Source: Halanaerobium sp. MA284_MarDTE_T2 (GTDB lineage: Bacteria; Bacillota; Halanaerobiia; Halanaerobiales; Halanaerobiaceae). Taken from it: a stretch of 51,364 nt of DNA. Where the stretch lies: positions 1 to 51,364 of the forward strand of contig NZ_QPJE01000016.1 of NCBI RefSeq assembly GCF_003337245.1, given 5' to 3'. The position numbers and the translations under genes are program-made. This document shows, in pieces, positions 26,348 to 37,590 of the stretch; position 1 is the first letter of the stretch; each line of letters opens with the position of its first letter. Under the pieces are notes generated by a model that was not told the origin of the DNA, searched no databases, and saw nothing but the letters and a program-made list of their open reading frames with translations.

Positions 26348-26899
26348 TTATAGCCCCAGTTCATCAGAAATATTCTGCATTCCTTCCAGAGATAATTCAA
26401 TAAATTCTTCCAGTTCCAGATCCATTTCTTTGCAGGAAGCAATAACATCCCTATCTGCACCTTTTGCAAAAGAATTTTCTCCATAGCGGTTCATAATAAA
26501 TTCTGTATCAAGGGCTGAAAGTTTTTTGTCTGGATGTATAAGTGCAGAAGCAACTATTAAACCTGTAAGTGGATCACTTGCATATAGTGCTTTGGCCATC
26601 AGGGTATTTCGCGGCAGCTCATGCATGCCATTATGTGCCCTAACTGCCTCAACAATATCATCTTCAATTCCCATCTCACCTAACATATCTGCACCAATTA
26701 AACTGTGTTTTTCAGGCTCATCTGCAGTTTCTTCATAGTCAATATCATGCAATAAACCAGCTAATTTCCACTTTTCTTTATCTTGGTCAAAATACTCTGC
26801 TAATCGACCCATTACAGCTTCAACAGCGAGACAGTGTTTCTGTAAATTCTTCTGTTTAATATTTTCCTTCATTAAATTCAAAGCTTCTTCTCTCTTCAT
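26348..26899 (-). CDS. HD-domain (HDIG-like) metal-dependent phosphohydrolase
   Basis: A 183-residue single-domain HD protein. Seen: the metal-binding H in NLQKHCLAVEAVMGRLA, the HD motif WKLAGLLHDIDYEE, HSLIGADML and VRAHNGMHELP. Likely cytoplasmic; the substrate is unknown, though similar proteins hydrolyse nucleotides. SD GGAGGG precedes the ATG by about 10 bases. It is co-oriented between a thioesterase and rnr. Confidence 0.85.
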   Translation of the reverse strand: MKREEALNLMKENIKQKNLQKHCLAVEAVMGRLAEYFDQDKEKWKLAGLLHDIDYEETADEPEKHSLIGADMLGEMGIEDDIVEAVRAHNGMHELPRNTLMAKALYASDPLTGLIVASALIHPDKKLSALDTEFIMNRYGENSFAKGADRDVIASCKEMDLELEEFIELSLEGMQNISDELGL

Positions 26900-26932
26900 A
26901 AATTAATTACCCTCCTTATTGCTCTGTTAAAA

Positions 26933-27346
26933 TTAAATCTCTTTTTCCTCCATAAATTTTGCTTCAGCCTTTGCCTTTACTTTTCCTGCTTCATCTTTTA
27001 TTTCTGCTTCAGTAAAATGAATGGTTCCAATAGATTTACTGTAACAGTCCCTATAAAAACCTGTTATTTTAATTTTTTCTCCTATCTTAACAGCTTTTTT
27101 AAAGCGAACTTTTATTTCAGCTGTAAAGGCTGATACTCCCCGGGCACCAACCGCATATGCCATTGCCTCATCCAGTAGTGTGGATACAAGTCCACCGTGC
27201 ATAATACCATCATATCCCTGATAAAGTTTTCCCGGTACAAATTCTGCTTCTACAGTATTTTTATCAATTTTTTTGAACTTTAAGCCCAATGAGATAGGAT
27301 TTTCTTCTCCACAGGCAAAACACATTTTATCTTCTCTTTGCGGCAT
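26933..27346 (-). CDS. PaaI-like hotdog-fold acyl-CoA thioesterase
   Basis: About 137 residues from the ATG at 27346 (SD AAAGG). A TTG at 27394 would extend it by 16 codons but begins inside the terminator of the upstream gene, so it is rejected. Seen: MCFACGEENPISLGLKF, the hotdog helix YDGIMHGGLVSTLLDEAMAY and GEKIKITGFYRDCY. Hydrolyses an acyl-CoA or similar thioester; the substrate is unknown. Confidence 0.85.
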   Translation of the reverse strand: MPQREDKMCFACGEENPISLGLKFKKIDKNTVEAEFVPGKLYQGYDGIMHGGLVSTLLDEAMAYAVGARGVSAFTAEIKVRFKKAVKIGEKIKITGFYRDCYSKSIGTIHFTEAEIKDEAGKVKAKAEAKFMEEKEI

Positions 27347-27392
27347 CAATTTCACTACCTTTCCGAAAACTATAATATAGTATTTAACTTCC

Positions 27393-27435
27393 AAAAACCC
27401 CCCTAAACAGCAGCAAACTCTACTTAAAGGGGGGT
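27393..27435 (-). terminator. Terminator after the membrane pyrophosphatase gene
   Basis: ACCCCCCT (27397-27404) pairs with AGGGGGGT (27428-27435); on the transcribed strand a run of five T follows the stem. It lies 28 bases past the hppA stop. Confidence 0.85.
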
Positions 27436-27462
27436 AAAAATTGTTTAACTACTATATTAATT

Positions 27463-29445
27463 TTACATGAATAATGGTGCAAATACAAGTGAAACAATAG
27501 TCATTAATTTGATGAGAATATTAAGAGATGGACCAGAAGTATCTTTAAAAGGATCTCCAACTGTATCTCCAACTACAGAAGCCGCATGTGTCTCTGTTCC
27601 CTTTCCACCAAAATGACCTGACTCTATATATTTTTTGGCATTATCCCAGGCACCACCGGCATTGGCCATCATAATTGCAAGCAGCACTCCTGATGAAAGT
27701 GAACCTGCCAGTAATCCTCCAAGTGCCTGTACATCCCACAGGCCAACGACTACAGGTACAACAACAGCTAAAAGTCCTGGTACCACCATTTCTTTTAAGG
27801 CAGCTGTTGTACTGATATCAACACATTTTCTGTGGTCAGGCTTTTGAGTGCCTTCCATAATACCCGGCATTTCTCTAAACTGTCGTCTTACTTCTTCGAT
27901 CATTTCTCCTGCAGCTTTACCAACAGCTTCCATGGTAATCGCAGAAAATAGAAATGGAAGCATTGCACCAATAAAGAGTCCAATAATTACCTGTGGATTT
28001 GTTAAACTAATATTCTGCAGTCCAACTGCTTCTGAAAAAGCAGCAAACAGTGACAGTGCTGTCAGTGCAGCTGAACCAATAGCAAATCCTTTTCCAATAG
28101 CAGCAGTTGTATTACCTACTGAATCAAGTTTATCTGTAATATCTCTAACACTGGCATCAAGTTCAGCCATTTCTGCAATTCCACCTGCATTATCTGCAAT
28201 TGGACCATAAGCATCTACAGAAAGAGTGATACCAGTAGTTGATAACATACCTACAGCAGCCATTGCAATTCCATATAAACCGCCAAATTTAAAAGCAATA
28301 AAAATAGCAGCTGCAATGACAAGTATTGGAAGCATAGTACTTCTCATACCTACAGAAAGACCACTTATAATATTAGTAGCAGTACCTGTCTGTGACTGTC
28401 TTGCTATATGCTGTACAGGCTTATAATGTTCAGAAGTATAATATTCAGTAATGCGACCTATAATTGTACCTGCAATTAAACCAGCAATAATAGCAAAAAA
28501 TACTCCCATATTACCAATAAGTAAATTAACCAAAAAATATGCACCAATTATTGTTATTACTGCAGCACTGATTGATCCTCTTTCTAAAGCTTTAGCAGGA
28601 TTTACACCTTCCTTGGCTTTAACAAATCTTGTTCCAATAATAGAAGCAATAATCCCTACAGCAGCAAGCAGCATCGGCAGCATAACAAGATTAACCGGTG
28701 TACTAACTCCCAGCTTTTCTGCAATAGATGGTGTTACACCTAATGTCATCGCAGCTACAATTGAACCAACATATGATTCAAAAAGATCGGCTCCCATTCC
28801 GGCAACATCACCAACATTATCACCAACATTATCAGCGATAACAGCCGGATTGCGGGGATCATCTTCTGGAATACCCGCTTCTATTTTTCCAACCAAATCA
28901 GCACCAACATCAGCAGCTTTAGTATAAATTCCACCACCAACACGTGCAAACAGTGCAATAGAACTGGCTCCAAACGCAAAGCCTCTTAAGAATTCCACAT
29001 TATCTGCAAAAAATATGTAAAGAATTCCCAGACCTAATGTTCCTAAACCAACAACAGACATACCCATAACAGAACCACCTGAAAAAGCAACAGTAAGAGC
29101 TTCATTGAGCCCTGTCTGTGCTGCATTAGTAGTTCTGGCATTAGATTTAGTAGCAATCTGCATACCAATAAATCCGGCTAGGGCAGAAAAAATAGCGCCT
29201 ACGACAAACGACAGAGCTGTCTGCCATCCCAGACTTGGTACAAATGTCATGATAACTGCTACAATGATAACAAAAATAGATAACATTTTGTATTCACGAC
29301 CAAGAAATGCCATGGCCCCTTCATTGATGTCATTAGATATCTCGGCCATCCTTTCATTACCCACTTCTGCTCTATTAACTTTTCCTGCCAGAAAAAATGC
29401 AAATACCAGTGCAATTAATCCGGCCAGGGGTGTGTAAAAACTCAT
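27463..29445 (-). CDS. hppA: Membrane ion-pumping pyrophosphatase
   Basis: Couples PPi hydrolysis to H+ or Na+ export. 660 residues with about 16 transmembrane helices. Seen: the PPi-binding [20 protein letters not shown] near 198-217, [16 protein letters not shown] and a C-terminal [20 protein letters not shown]. The motif [20 protein letters not shown] has Ala where potassium-independent enzymes have Lys, so this is the K+-dependent type. The pumped ion cannot be decided by eye; Na+ would fit a halophile. It lies between secG and the thioesterase gene, and has its own terminator. Confidence 0.95.
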   Translation of the reverse strand: MSFYTPLAGLIALVFAFFLAGKVNRAEVGNERMAEISNDINEGAMAFLGREYKMLSIFVIIVAVIMTFVPSLGWQTALSFVVGAIFSALAGFIGMQIATKSNARTTNAAQTGLNEALTVAFSGGSVMGMSVVGLGTLGLGILYIFFADNVEFLRGFAFGASSIALFARVGGGIYTKAADVGADLVGKIEAGIPEDDPRNPAVIADNVGDNVGDVAGMGADLFESYVGSIVAAMTLGVTPSIAEKLGVSTPVNLVMLPMLLAAVGIIASIIGTRFVKAKEGVNPAKALERGSISAAVITIIGAYFLVNLLIGNMGVFFAIIAGLIAGTIIGRITEYYTSEHYKPVQHIARQSQTGTATNIISGLSVGMRSTMLPILVIAAAIFIAFKFGGLYGIAMAAVGMLSTTGITLSVDAYGPIADNAGGIAEMAELDASVRDITDKLDSVGNTTAAIGKGFAIGSAALTALSLFAAFSEAVGLQNISLTNPQVIIGLFIGAMLPFLFSAITMEAVGKAAGEMIEEVRRQFREMPGIMEGTQKPDHRKCVDISTTAALKEMVVPGLLAVVVPVVVGLWDVQALGGLLAGSLSSGVLLAIMMANAGGAWDNAKKYIESGHFGGKGTETHAASVVGDTVGDPFKDTSGPSLNILIKLMTIVSLVFAPLFM

Positions 29446-29503
29446 GCACTAACCTCCTTATTCGAAATTATATAATTAACTTATTTATTTAGCACATTAT
29501 TAT

Positions 29504-29737
29504 TTAAAGAACTGCAAGTATAAGTGAATTGATCATAAACACAATCGCTGCACCTGCTGTGAACTTGCTCAATTTCGATTCTAAACCTTTTTGTGATTTA
29601 CCAAAAAATGTTGAAGCTCCCCCATCAATTGCACCGGAGAGACCTGCACTTTTTCCAGATTGAAGCAAAACACCTACTATAACAGCAATGGCCACTATTA
29701 AATGAAAGATTTTTAAAACCAGCACCTGATATTTCAC
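29504..29737 (-). CDS. secG: SecG preprotein translocase subunit
   Basis: A 77-residue inner-membrane protein with two transmembrane segments (about 6-22 and 55-75) around the conserved LLQSGKSAGLSGAIDGGAST and FFGKSQKGLE. It stimulates SecYEG export. The GTG at 29737 directly abuts the SD GGAGG, so translation may instead begin at the GTG four codons later (29725). secG near rnr-smpB-ssrA is typical of Firmicutes. Confidence 0.93.
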   Translation of the reverse strand: MKYQVLVLKIFHLIVAIAVIVGVLLQSGKSAGLSGAIDGGASTFFGKSQKGLESKLSKFTAGAAIVFMINSLILAVL

Positions 29738-29767
29738 CTCCAGTGATTAAGTAAAATCTATTACTTT

Positions 29768-29822
29768 AAGGAGTTTCCCCCAGATTTTTTGCGGCATAAT
29801 CTAAAAAATGAGAAAACTCCTT
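29768..29822. other. Long imperfect hairpin upstream of secG
   Basis: AAGGAGTTT (29768-29776) pairs with AAACTCCTT (29814-29822), and ATTTTTT pairs with AAAAAAT inside. There is no U-run, so it is more likely a leader structure or relic than a terminator. Confidence 0.55.
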
Positions 29823-29936
29823 ATTATTTTATATATATGGTCTAACACGTATTTCATTTTAACATACTGTTAATAAAAAAACAATAATGATTAAAAGAAA
29901 AAACAATTCTAATTATTCTAAATATTGATGGATGAA

Positions 29937-30023
29937 TTAAAGATTCAAAATGAATTTTTCCAGTCTGCCCTGTATTCTGCTTACTGCTGTACCGAGGTCA
30001 ATATTATAAAAATTTGCCATCAT
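29937..30023 (-). CDS. Possible 28-residue small ORF
   Basis: Opens MMANFYNIDLG, continues TAVSRIQGRLEKF and ends TAA. AAGGAG lies 11 bases upstream of the first ATG. No family is recognised. It lies in the gap between eno and secG, downstream of a second tiny ORF. It could be a real small protein or the decayed 3' part of a former gene. Confidence 0.3.
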   Translation of the reverse strand: MMANFYNIDLGTAVSRIQGRLEKFILNL

Positions 30024-30059
30024 TCTAAATACCGCTCCTTAATACATACACAGAATTTA

Positions 30060-30134
30060 TCAAGGCTCTTTTCCGAGATTTTTCTTAAAAAAATCATTTA
30101 ACTCTCCATAAAAGATAAAATATGATTTTTTCAC
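30060..30134 (-). pseudogene. 24-residue ORF resembling the start of a Mut7-C ubiquitin-like domain
   Basis: A GTG with SD GGGGAG seven bases upstream opens KKSYFIFYGELNDFFKK and stops with TGA after 24 residues. The FYGELNDFF stretch recalls the N-terminus of the small ubiquitin-like domain found with Mut7-C RNases. The rest of the domain is not visible, so it looks like a remnant; a genuine leader peptide cannot be excluded. Confidence 0.25.
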
Positions 30135-30218
30135 AAATATTCTCCCCTGCAACATTCCAATTTAAACACATAATATCTACATAAGAGAAATCATTTCTGA
30201 TGAATCTGACAATTTTAA

Positions 30219-30250
30219 TAAAAAAGAGGAAACACTGCTAATGTCTCCTC
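30219..30250 (-). terminator. Terminator of the glycolytic operon (after eno)
   Basis: GAGGAAACA (30226-30234) pairs with TGTCTCCTC (30242-30250), 9 bp with one G:U, loop 7. On the transcribed strand the stem is followed by TTTTTTATT. It lies 39 bases past the eno stop. Confidence 0.9.
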
Positions 30251-30288
30251 CAAGTTTAGATCATTAAATTTATGCTGCCGAAACTGCA

Positions 30289-31578
<1,290 letters not shown>

Positions 31579-31590
31579 CTAATTACCTCC

Positions 31591-33135
31591 CTATTTGTCA
31601 TCATACAGTAATGATTCTCCTGTCATTGCTTTCGGTTTTTCAATTCCAAATATCTCCAGTACAGTAGGTGCAATATCGGCCAGTTTTCCTGATTTAATAA
31701 CTTTATTTTTAGGACCACCTGCATAGATAAGAGGTACAATATTGGAAGTATGTGCTGTAAATGCTCCACCTTCTTCATCAAACATTTTTTCACTGTTGCC
31801 GTGGTCAGCAGTAATCAGTGCCTGACCACCTTTAGCTAAAATAGCTGGAACAATCTCAGATAAACACCTGTCTACAGTTTCTACTGCTTTAACTGCAGCA
31901 TCAAAAAATCCTGTGTGTCCAACCATATCCGGATTGGCAAAGTTGAGTACAATAAAATCATATTTATCTTTTTCAATCTGTTCTAACAGATTATCTTTAA
32001 CTTCATATGCACTCATCTCTGGTTTTAAATCATATGTTGCAACTTTAGGTGATGGAACAAGAATTCTATCCTCATTTTCATATGGCACTTCAATTCCACC
32101 ATTGAAGAAAAATGTTACATGAGCATATTTCTCTGTTTCAGCAATACGCAGCTGTTTTAAACCGGCTCTGCTCAGCACTTCTCCCAGACCATCTTCTATT
32201 GATGAAGGAGGAAAAGCAACCGGGAGATCGAATTCTTCATCATATTCTGTCATACAGACATAATAGAGATCTGAAGGATGTTCTGCCGGCCTTTTAAATC
32301 CATCAAATTCATCTATTTTTAAAGCCCTGGTAATCTGTCTGGCCCTATCTGCCCGGAAATTAAAGAAAATAACAGAATCGTGATCCATTATTCTACCTAC
32401 AGGTCTGCCGTTTTCTATTATAACAGCAGGTTCAACAAATTCATCATTTACTCCCTCAGCATAAGAATCTTCTACCACTTTGACAGCATCTTCGTTTTTA
32501 ATTCCCTGTCCGAGGACTAATGCATTATATGCTTTTTGAGTTCTCTCCCACCGATTGTCCCTATCCATTGTATAATATCTGCCGCTGACTGTTGCAATTT
32601 TCCCTGTACCAACTTTATCTAATTCAGCCTGCAGATCTTTTAGGTAAGAAACTCCACTTTTGGGAGGTGTATCCCTGCCGTCAAGTATTGGATGAATATA
32701 TACTTTTTCTACATCTGCTTTATCTGCCATTTCTATCAGACCAAAAAGGTGCTTTATGTGGCTGTGTACACCTCCATCAGATAAAAGTCCCATTAAGTGA
32801 AGTGCACTATTATTATCTTTAGCATGCTGAACTGCTTTTTGGAGAACTTCATTTGCCAGTAGTTCTCCGTTCTCCACAGCCTTATTGATTCTTGTATAGT
32901 CCTGATAGACTATTCTTCCTGCACCAAGATTTAGATGCCCTACCTCAGAATTGCCCATCTGTCCTTCAGGCAGGCCGACCTTTTCTCCTGAAGCATGCAG
33001 AAATGCATGTGGATATTCTGATTTCAGCTTATCTAAATATTCTGTGTCAGCTTGATATACTGCATTACCTACTGCATTTTCATTTATCCCAAGCCCATCC
33101 ATGATTATCAGAGCCAGGGGTTTTGGTCTTTCCAT
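31591..33135 (-). CDS. gpmI: 2,3-bisphosphoglycerate-independent phosphoglycerate mutase
   Basis: Interconverts 3- and 2-phosphoglycerate using Mn2+. 514 residues, alkaline-phosphatase superfamily. Seen: metal-binding [11 protein letters not shown] at the N-terminus, the catalytic Ser in [46 protein letters not shown] and C-terminal [24 protein letters not shown] precedes the ATG. Located in the glycolytic operon. Confidence 0.98.
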   Translation of the reverse strand: MERPKPLALIIMDGLGINENAVGNAVYQADTEYLDKLKSEYPHAFLHASGEKVGLPEGQMGNSEVGHLNLGAGRIVYQDYTRINKAVENGELLANEVLQKAVQHAKDNNSALHLMGLLSDGGVHSHIKHLFGLIEMADKADVEKVYIHPILDGRDTPPKSGVSYLKDLQAELDKVGTGKIATVSGRYYTMDRDNRWERTQKAYNALVLGQGIKNEDAVKVVEDSYAEGVNDEFVEPAVIIENGRPVGRIMDHDSVIFFNFRADRARQITRALKIDEFDGFKRPAEHPSDLYYVCMTEYDEEFDLPVAFPPSSIEDGLGEVLSRAGLKQLRIAETEKYAHVTFFFNGGIEVPYENEDRILVPSPKVATYDLKPEMSAYEVKDNLLEQIEKDKYDFIVLNFANPDMVGHTGFFDAAVKAVETVDRCLSEIVPAILAKGGQALITADHGNSEKMFDEEGGAFTAHTSNIVPLIYAGGPKNKVIKSGKLADIAPTVLEIFGIEKPKAMTGESLLYDDK

Positions 33136-33181
33136 CAGCTCAACCTCCTTATAGCCTTATTAAATTATAGGCTTATTTGTC

Positions 33182-33946
33182 TTATTTATATAGTTTAGAT
33201 GTTTTTGTAATTATCTCTGCAAAAGAATCTGCCGACAAACTTGCACCACCAACAAGCGCACCATCTATTTCTTCCTGAGCCATAATTTCTTCAACATTAT
33301 GTGGTTTTACACTACCACCATACTGAATTCGAATCTTATCAGCTGCCTCTGAAAAATCTCTTCTGATGCTTTCTCTGATAACACCAATTACACGGTTGGC
33401 TTCCTCTGCAGAAGCGGTCTCACCAGTACCAATAGCCCAGATTGGTTCATAGGCAATAACTGCCTGTTCTACCTGTTCATCTGTTAAACCTGCCAGAGCA
33501 GCTCTTACCTGAAATTTAACTTTATCTTCAGTTTCTTCTGCTTTTCTTTCGGAAAGTGTTTCACCAACACAGATAATTGGTTTTATGCCGTTTTCAAAAG
33601 CAGATTTAACTTTTCTATTTACATCTTGATCATTTTCATCAAAATACTGTCTTCTTTCGGAATGGCCAACAATTGTATATTCTACTCCCATATCAGCCAG
33701 CATTTTGGCTGATATTTCACCGGTAAAAGCACCAGAATCTTCCCAGTATATATTCTGAGCACCGGTCTTTATATTGCTGTCTATAAGAATTTCTTTTACT
33801 TTTGCCAGACACAGAGAAGTAGGATATACTCCAATTTCAACATTATCTACAGATTTAACCTTTTCTTTTAGAGCTCTCACAAGCTTTTCTGCCTCATCAA
33901 TATTTTTATTCATTTTCCAGTTGCCAGCAATAAATGGTTTACGCAT
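33182..33946 (-). CDS. tpiA: Triosephosphate isomerase
   Basis: Interconverts dihydroxyacetone phosphate and glyceraldehyde-3-phosphate. 254 residues, TIM barrel. Seen: FIAGNWKMNK (5-14), the catalytic His in TIVGHSERRQYF, the catalytic Glu in AYEPIWAIGTG and the phosphate loop IQYGGSVKP and GALVGGASL. It opens 14 bases after the pgk stop with SD AGGAGGG. Confidence 0.98.
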   Translation of the reverse strand: MRKPFIAGNWKMNKNIDEAEKLVRALKEKVKSVDNVEIGVYPTSLCLAKVKEILIDSNIKTGAQNIYWEDSGAFTGEISAKMLADMGVEYTIVGHSERRQYFDENDQDVNRKVKSAFENGIKPIICVGETLSERKAEETEDKVKFQVRAALAGLTDEQVEQAVIAYEPIWAIGTGETASAEEANRVIGVIRESIRRDFSEAADKIRIQYGGSVKPHNVEEIMAQEEIDGALVGGASLSADSFAEIITKTSKLYK

Positions 33947-33959
33947 TTATATAACCCTC

Positions 33960-35162
33960 CTATTCGCTAATATCAGAAGTTTCCACTTCATCCAAAGCCT
34001 CTACACCGGGGAGCTTTTTCCCTTCAAAAAACATTAAAGAAGCTCCTCCTCCAGTGGAAATGTGACTCATCTTATCAGCTACCCCAGCCTGATTTATTGC
34101 AGCAGCAGAATCTCCACCACCAATTACTGAATGAGCTTCTGATTCAGCAAGAGCCTTTGCTAATTCAATAGTCCCATGAGCAAATTTTTCCATTTCAAAC
34201 ACTCCAAGTGGGCCATTCCAGATAACAGTTTTTGCGTTCTTAATAATTTCTTTATAATTTTCTAAACTTTTAGGACCGCCACAGTCTAAAATTTGCCATC
34301 CAGCAGGAACTTCCTTAACAGAAACTATCTTTGTATCTGCATCATTAGAAAAATCATCAGCAATTACCACATCAACTGGAAGTACAATATCTACTCCTTT
34401 TTCTTCAGCTTCAGCCATCAATTCTTTAGCTAATTCAACTTTATCAGCCTCAACCAGAGAATCTCCAACTTCATAACCTTTTGCCAGCAGAAAAGTATTG
34501 GCTATTCCACCAGCAACAATTAATTTATCTACTTTATTAATTAAGTTTTTGATTACATCAATTTTATCAGAAACTTTGGCTCCACCCATAATTGCCACAA
34601 AAGGACTGACTGGATTTTCCATTACTTTACCTAAGGCATTTAACTCCCTCTGCATTAAAAAACCTGCAGCAGCTGGTAAATACTCTGCAACTCCCACTGT
34701 AGTAGCATGAGCTCTATGGGCAGCTCCAAAAGCATCATTTACATATACATCTGCAAGGGAAGCAAGTTCTTTTGCAAATTCGGGATCATTTGCCTTTTCA
34801 CCGGCATGGAAGCGGCTGTTTTCTAAGACTAAAACTTCACCATTTTTCAGCCTATCAACAGCTTTTTTAACTTCTTCACCAATACAGTCATCGGCTTTTT
34901 TAACTTCTTTATTCAGCAAATTAGCCAGTTCTTTTGCCACCGGGTCCATACGAAGTTCCTCTTTAACCTCTCCCCCTGGTCGACCCAGATGAGAGATAAG
35001 CAGTACTTTAGCATCTTCCCTAATCAAATATTCTATTGTTGGAAGCGCTGCTTCAATTCTTGTTTTATCTGCAACTTTTCCATCTTTCAACGGAACATTA
35101 AAATCAACTCTAACAAGAACTTTTTTTCCTTTAAAATCTATGTCTTTAAGTGTTTTTTTCAT
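33960..35162 (-). CDS. pgk: Phosphoglycerate kinase
   Basis: 1,3-bisphosphoglycerate plus ADP to 3-phosphoglycerate plus ATP. 400 residues from the ATG at 35162, which has GGGG about 8 bases upstream; the in-frame start nine codons earlier does not match the family N-terminus. Seen: [43 protein letters not shown] and [12 protein letters not shown] short C-terminal tail ([12 protein letters not shown]) follows. Confidence 0.98.
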   Translation of the reverse strand: MKKTLKDIDFKGKKVLVRVDFNVPLKDGKVADKTRIEAALPTIEYLIREDAKVLLISHLGRPGGEVKEELRMDPVAKELANLLNKEVKKADDCIGEEVKKAVDRLKNGEVLVLENSRFHAGEKANDPEFAKELASLADVYVNDAFGAAHRAHATTVGVAEYLPAAAGFLMQRELNALGKVMENPVSPFVAIMGGAKVSDKIDVIKNLINKVDKLIVAGGIANTFLLAKGYEVGDSLVEADKVELAKELMAEAEEKGVDIVLPVDVVIADDFSNDADTKIVSVKEVPAGWQILDCGGPKSLENYKEIIKNAKTVIWNGPLGVFEMEKFAHGTIELAKALAESEAHSVIGGGDSAAAINQAGVADKMSHISTGGGASLMFFEGKKLPGVEALDEVETSDISE

Positions 35163-35212
35163 CTTTATACCCCCTGCAAAACTGATCAATAGAAATCAGA
35201 ATCAACAATAAC

Positions 35213-35244
35213 CTGCTCTGAATTATTTTGCTAACCCAGAGCAG
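35213..35244 (-). other. Hairpin in the gap-pgk spacer
   Basis: CTGCTCTG (35213-35220) pairs with CAGAGCAG (35237-35244), 8 perfect bp, with no proper U-run after it. It probably stabilises or processes the gap portion of the operon message, as seen for cggR-gap in Bacillus (inference). Confidence 0.6.
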
Positions 35245-35280
35245 ACTATTTTATTATTACTAAAATTCAGATTGTAATTA

Positions 35281-36294
<1,014 letters not shown>

Positions 36295-36381
36295 CTATTA
36301 TCTTCCTCCTTCAAAATAATTAATTAAAAAGTAATCACTTTCTACTGTTTAATAAGCTGATCTAAAAACAACGGATACTTT

Positions 36382-37413
36382 TCAGACCTCACCTCCTTTT
36401 AGCCTGATAATTTTCCTGGCCGTTACTTCATCTGTAATTAATATATCCTGATACTGTGGTGAAACTGCTGCAAGAATTGCTTCAGCTTTATTTTCTCCTC
36501 CAGCAACAACTATAACTGTCTCTATATCTTTTAAATCCTCCAGGGTTAGACCAACACTAGCAGTTGAATAAACAATTTTCCCCGAACTGTCGAAATAAAA
36601 GCCAAAAGCTTCACTGACAGCTCTTTCAGCAGTGAGAAAATCGATTTCTTCTCTGCTTAATCCTCTGCGGACAGCCATATCTTCAGCACTGCCTACTCCA
36701 TGTATCAATATATTTGCTTTTTTTAAAATCTGCAGTGTTTTCTGTATGCTGGGTTCATGACAAATCCGAGAAAAATTTTCCTCAGCAATATTGTCAGGGA
36801 CATGTAAAAGATAATAACTACCGCCAAGTTTTTTGGCAATCTCAGCGGCAATGGTATTTGCCTGTATTTCAACATCTTCACCAAGACCACCTCTGCCGGG
36901 AACAACAAGCACATCACTAACTTCCTGTCTGCTGTCCATACGTGCTGCAACTTCTGCCAGTGTTGTCCCCCCAGTAACTGCCAGTATATCTCCATTTTTA
37001 ATTTCTTCCTGAAGCAGCTGTGCTGCCAACCTGCCTATTTCTACTTTTCGGTCAGTTTCTGATACAGCTCCATTAACAAGTTTAACTTTTTTTAAGCCCA
37101 GCATCTTTTCAAGTTTTTGTTCCAAATTTTTAATATCTCGCAATTCTTTAATGTACTCATCTAATTCTACCAAAAATTCTTCCCCAGTTCTAGTAATCTG
37201 TGTACCAGCAGGAGTAATTCTTATAAAATAATTTTTTTCAAAGAATTCGAGATCATTTCTTACCTTTCTTTCACTTAAATCAAGCATATGAGCAAGTGCC
37301 CTTCTACCAACAGGCTGATGATAATAAATACTTCTAAGTATATTATAACGTATTTGTGCAGTTTCTACTATTTCAGGTACTATTTTTTCCTGAATTTTGA
37401 AAAGCTTTTTCAT
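36382..37413 (-). CDS. cggR: CggR-type central glycolytic genes repressor (SorC family)
   Basis: A DNA-binding repressor of the gap operon, relieved by fructose-1,6-bisphosphate in Bacillus. 343 residues: an N-terminal helix-turn-helix (about 15-65; QPVGRRALAHMLDLSERKVR) and a SorC sugar-binding domain (GDILAVTGGTTLAEVAA, VLVVPGRGGLGEDVEIQAN, VIVVAGGENKAEAI). The start at 37413 follows SD GGAGGA; a longer frame to 37494 would cover the promoter and operator and is rejected. Confidence 0.93.
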   Translation of the reverse strand: MKKLFKIQEKIVPEIVETAQIRYNILRSIYYHQPVGRRALAHMLDLSERKVRNDLEFFEKNYFIRITPAGTQITRTGEEFLVELDEYIKELRDIKNLEQKLEKMLGLKKVKLVNGAVSETDRKVEIGRLAAQLLQEEIKNGDILAVTGGTTLAEVAARMDSRQEVSDVLVVPGRGGLGEDVEIQANTIAAEIAKKLGGSYYLLHVPDNIAEENFSRICHEPSIQKTLQILKKANILIHGVGSAEDMAVRRGLSREEIDFLTAERAVSEAFGFYFDSSGKIVYSTASVGLTLEDLKDIETVIVVAGGENKAEAILAAVSPQYQDILITDEVTARKIIRLKGGEV

Positions 37414-37429
37414 AATAATCCTCCGTGTT

Positions 37430-37464
37430 GGAACGATTTTGACCAAATGGAACAAAAATGTCCC
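37430..37464 (-). promoter_or_regulatory. Probable CggR operator (two tandem imperfect palindromes)
   Basis: On the transcribed strand GGGAC-N6-GTTCC is followed after ATT by TGGTC-N6-GTTCC. This matches the layout of the Bacillus operator (two GGGAC-N6-TGTC-like units in tandem) and sits just downstream of the -10 box, where CggR acts as a roadblock. Confidence 0.7.
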
Positions 37465-37465
37465 G

Positions 37466-37494
37466 ATAATGATAAAAACAGACTTGGAAATCAA
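37466..37494 (-). promoter_or_regulatory. Promoter of the cggR-gap glycolytic operon
   Basis: A -35 TTGATT (37489-37494), a 17-base spacer and a -10 CATTAT (37466-37471) on the minus strand, directly upstream of the tandem operator. The spacing is ideal for the housekeeping sigma factor. Confidence 0.65.
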
Positions 37495-37590
37495 ACTTCC
37501 ATTTATTCACCTACAATAATATATTCTATAGTAATCTAATAATTCCTGCCTAGATATCAAAAAAATTTTATTATCAGCATTAAAAATCTA

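Noticed and set aside
26302-26484. Minus-strand 60-codon frame inside the HD-domain gene
   Set aside because: Out-of-frame shadow of the HD hydrolase without a recognisable domain.
27347-27394. N-terminal extension of the thioesterase from a TTG
   Set aside because: The apparent GGGGGG SD is one arm of the hppA terminator, and family homology begins at the internal ATG.
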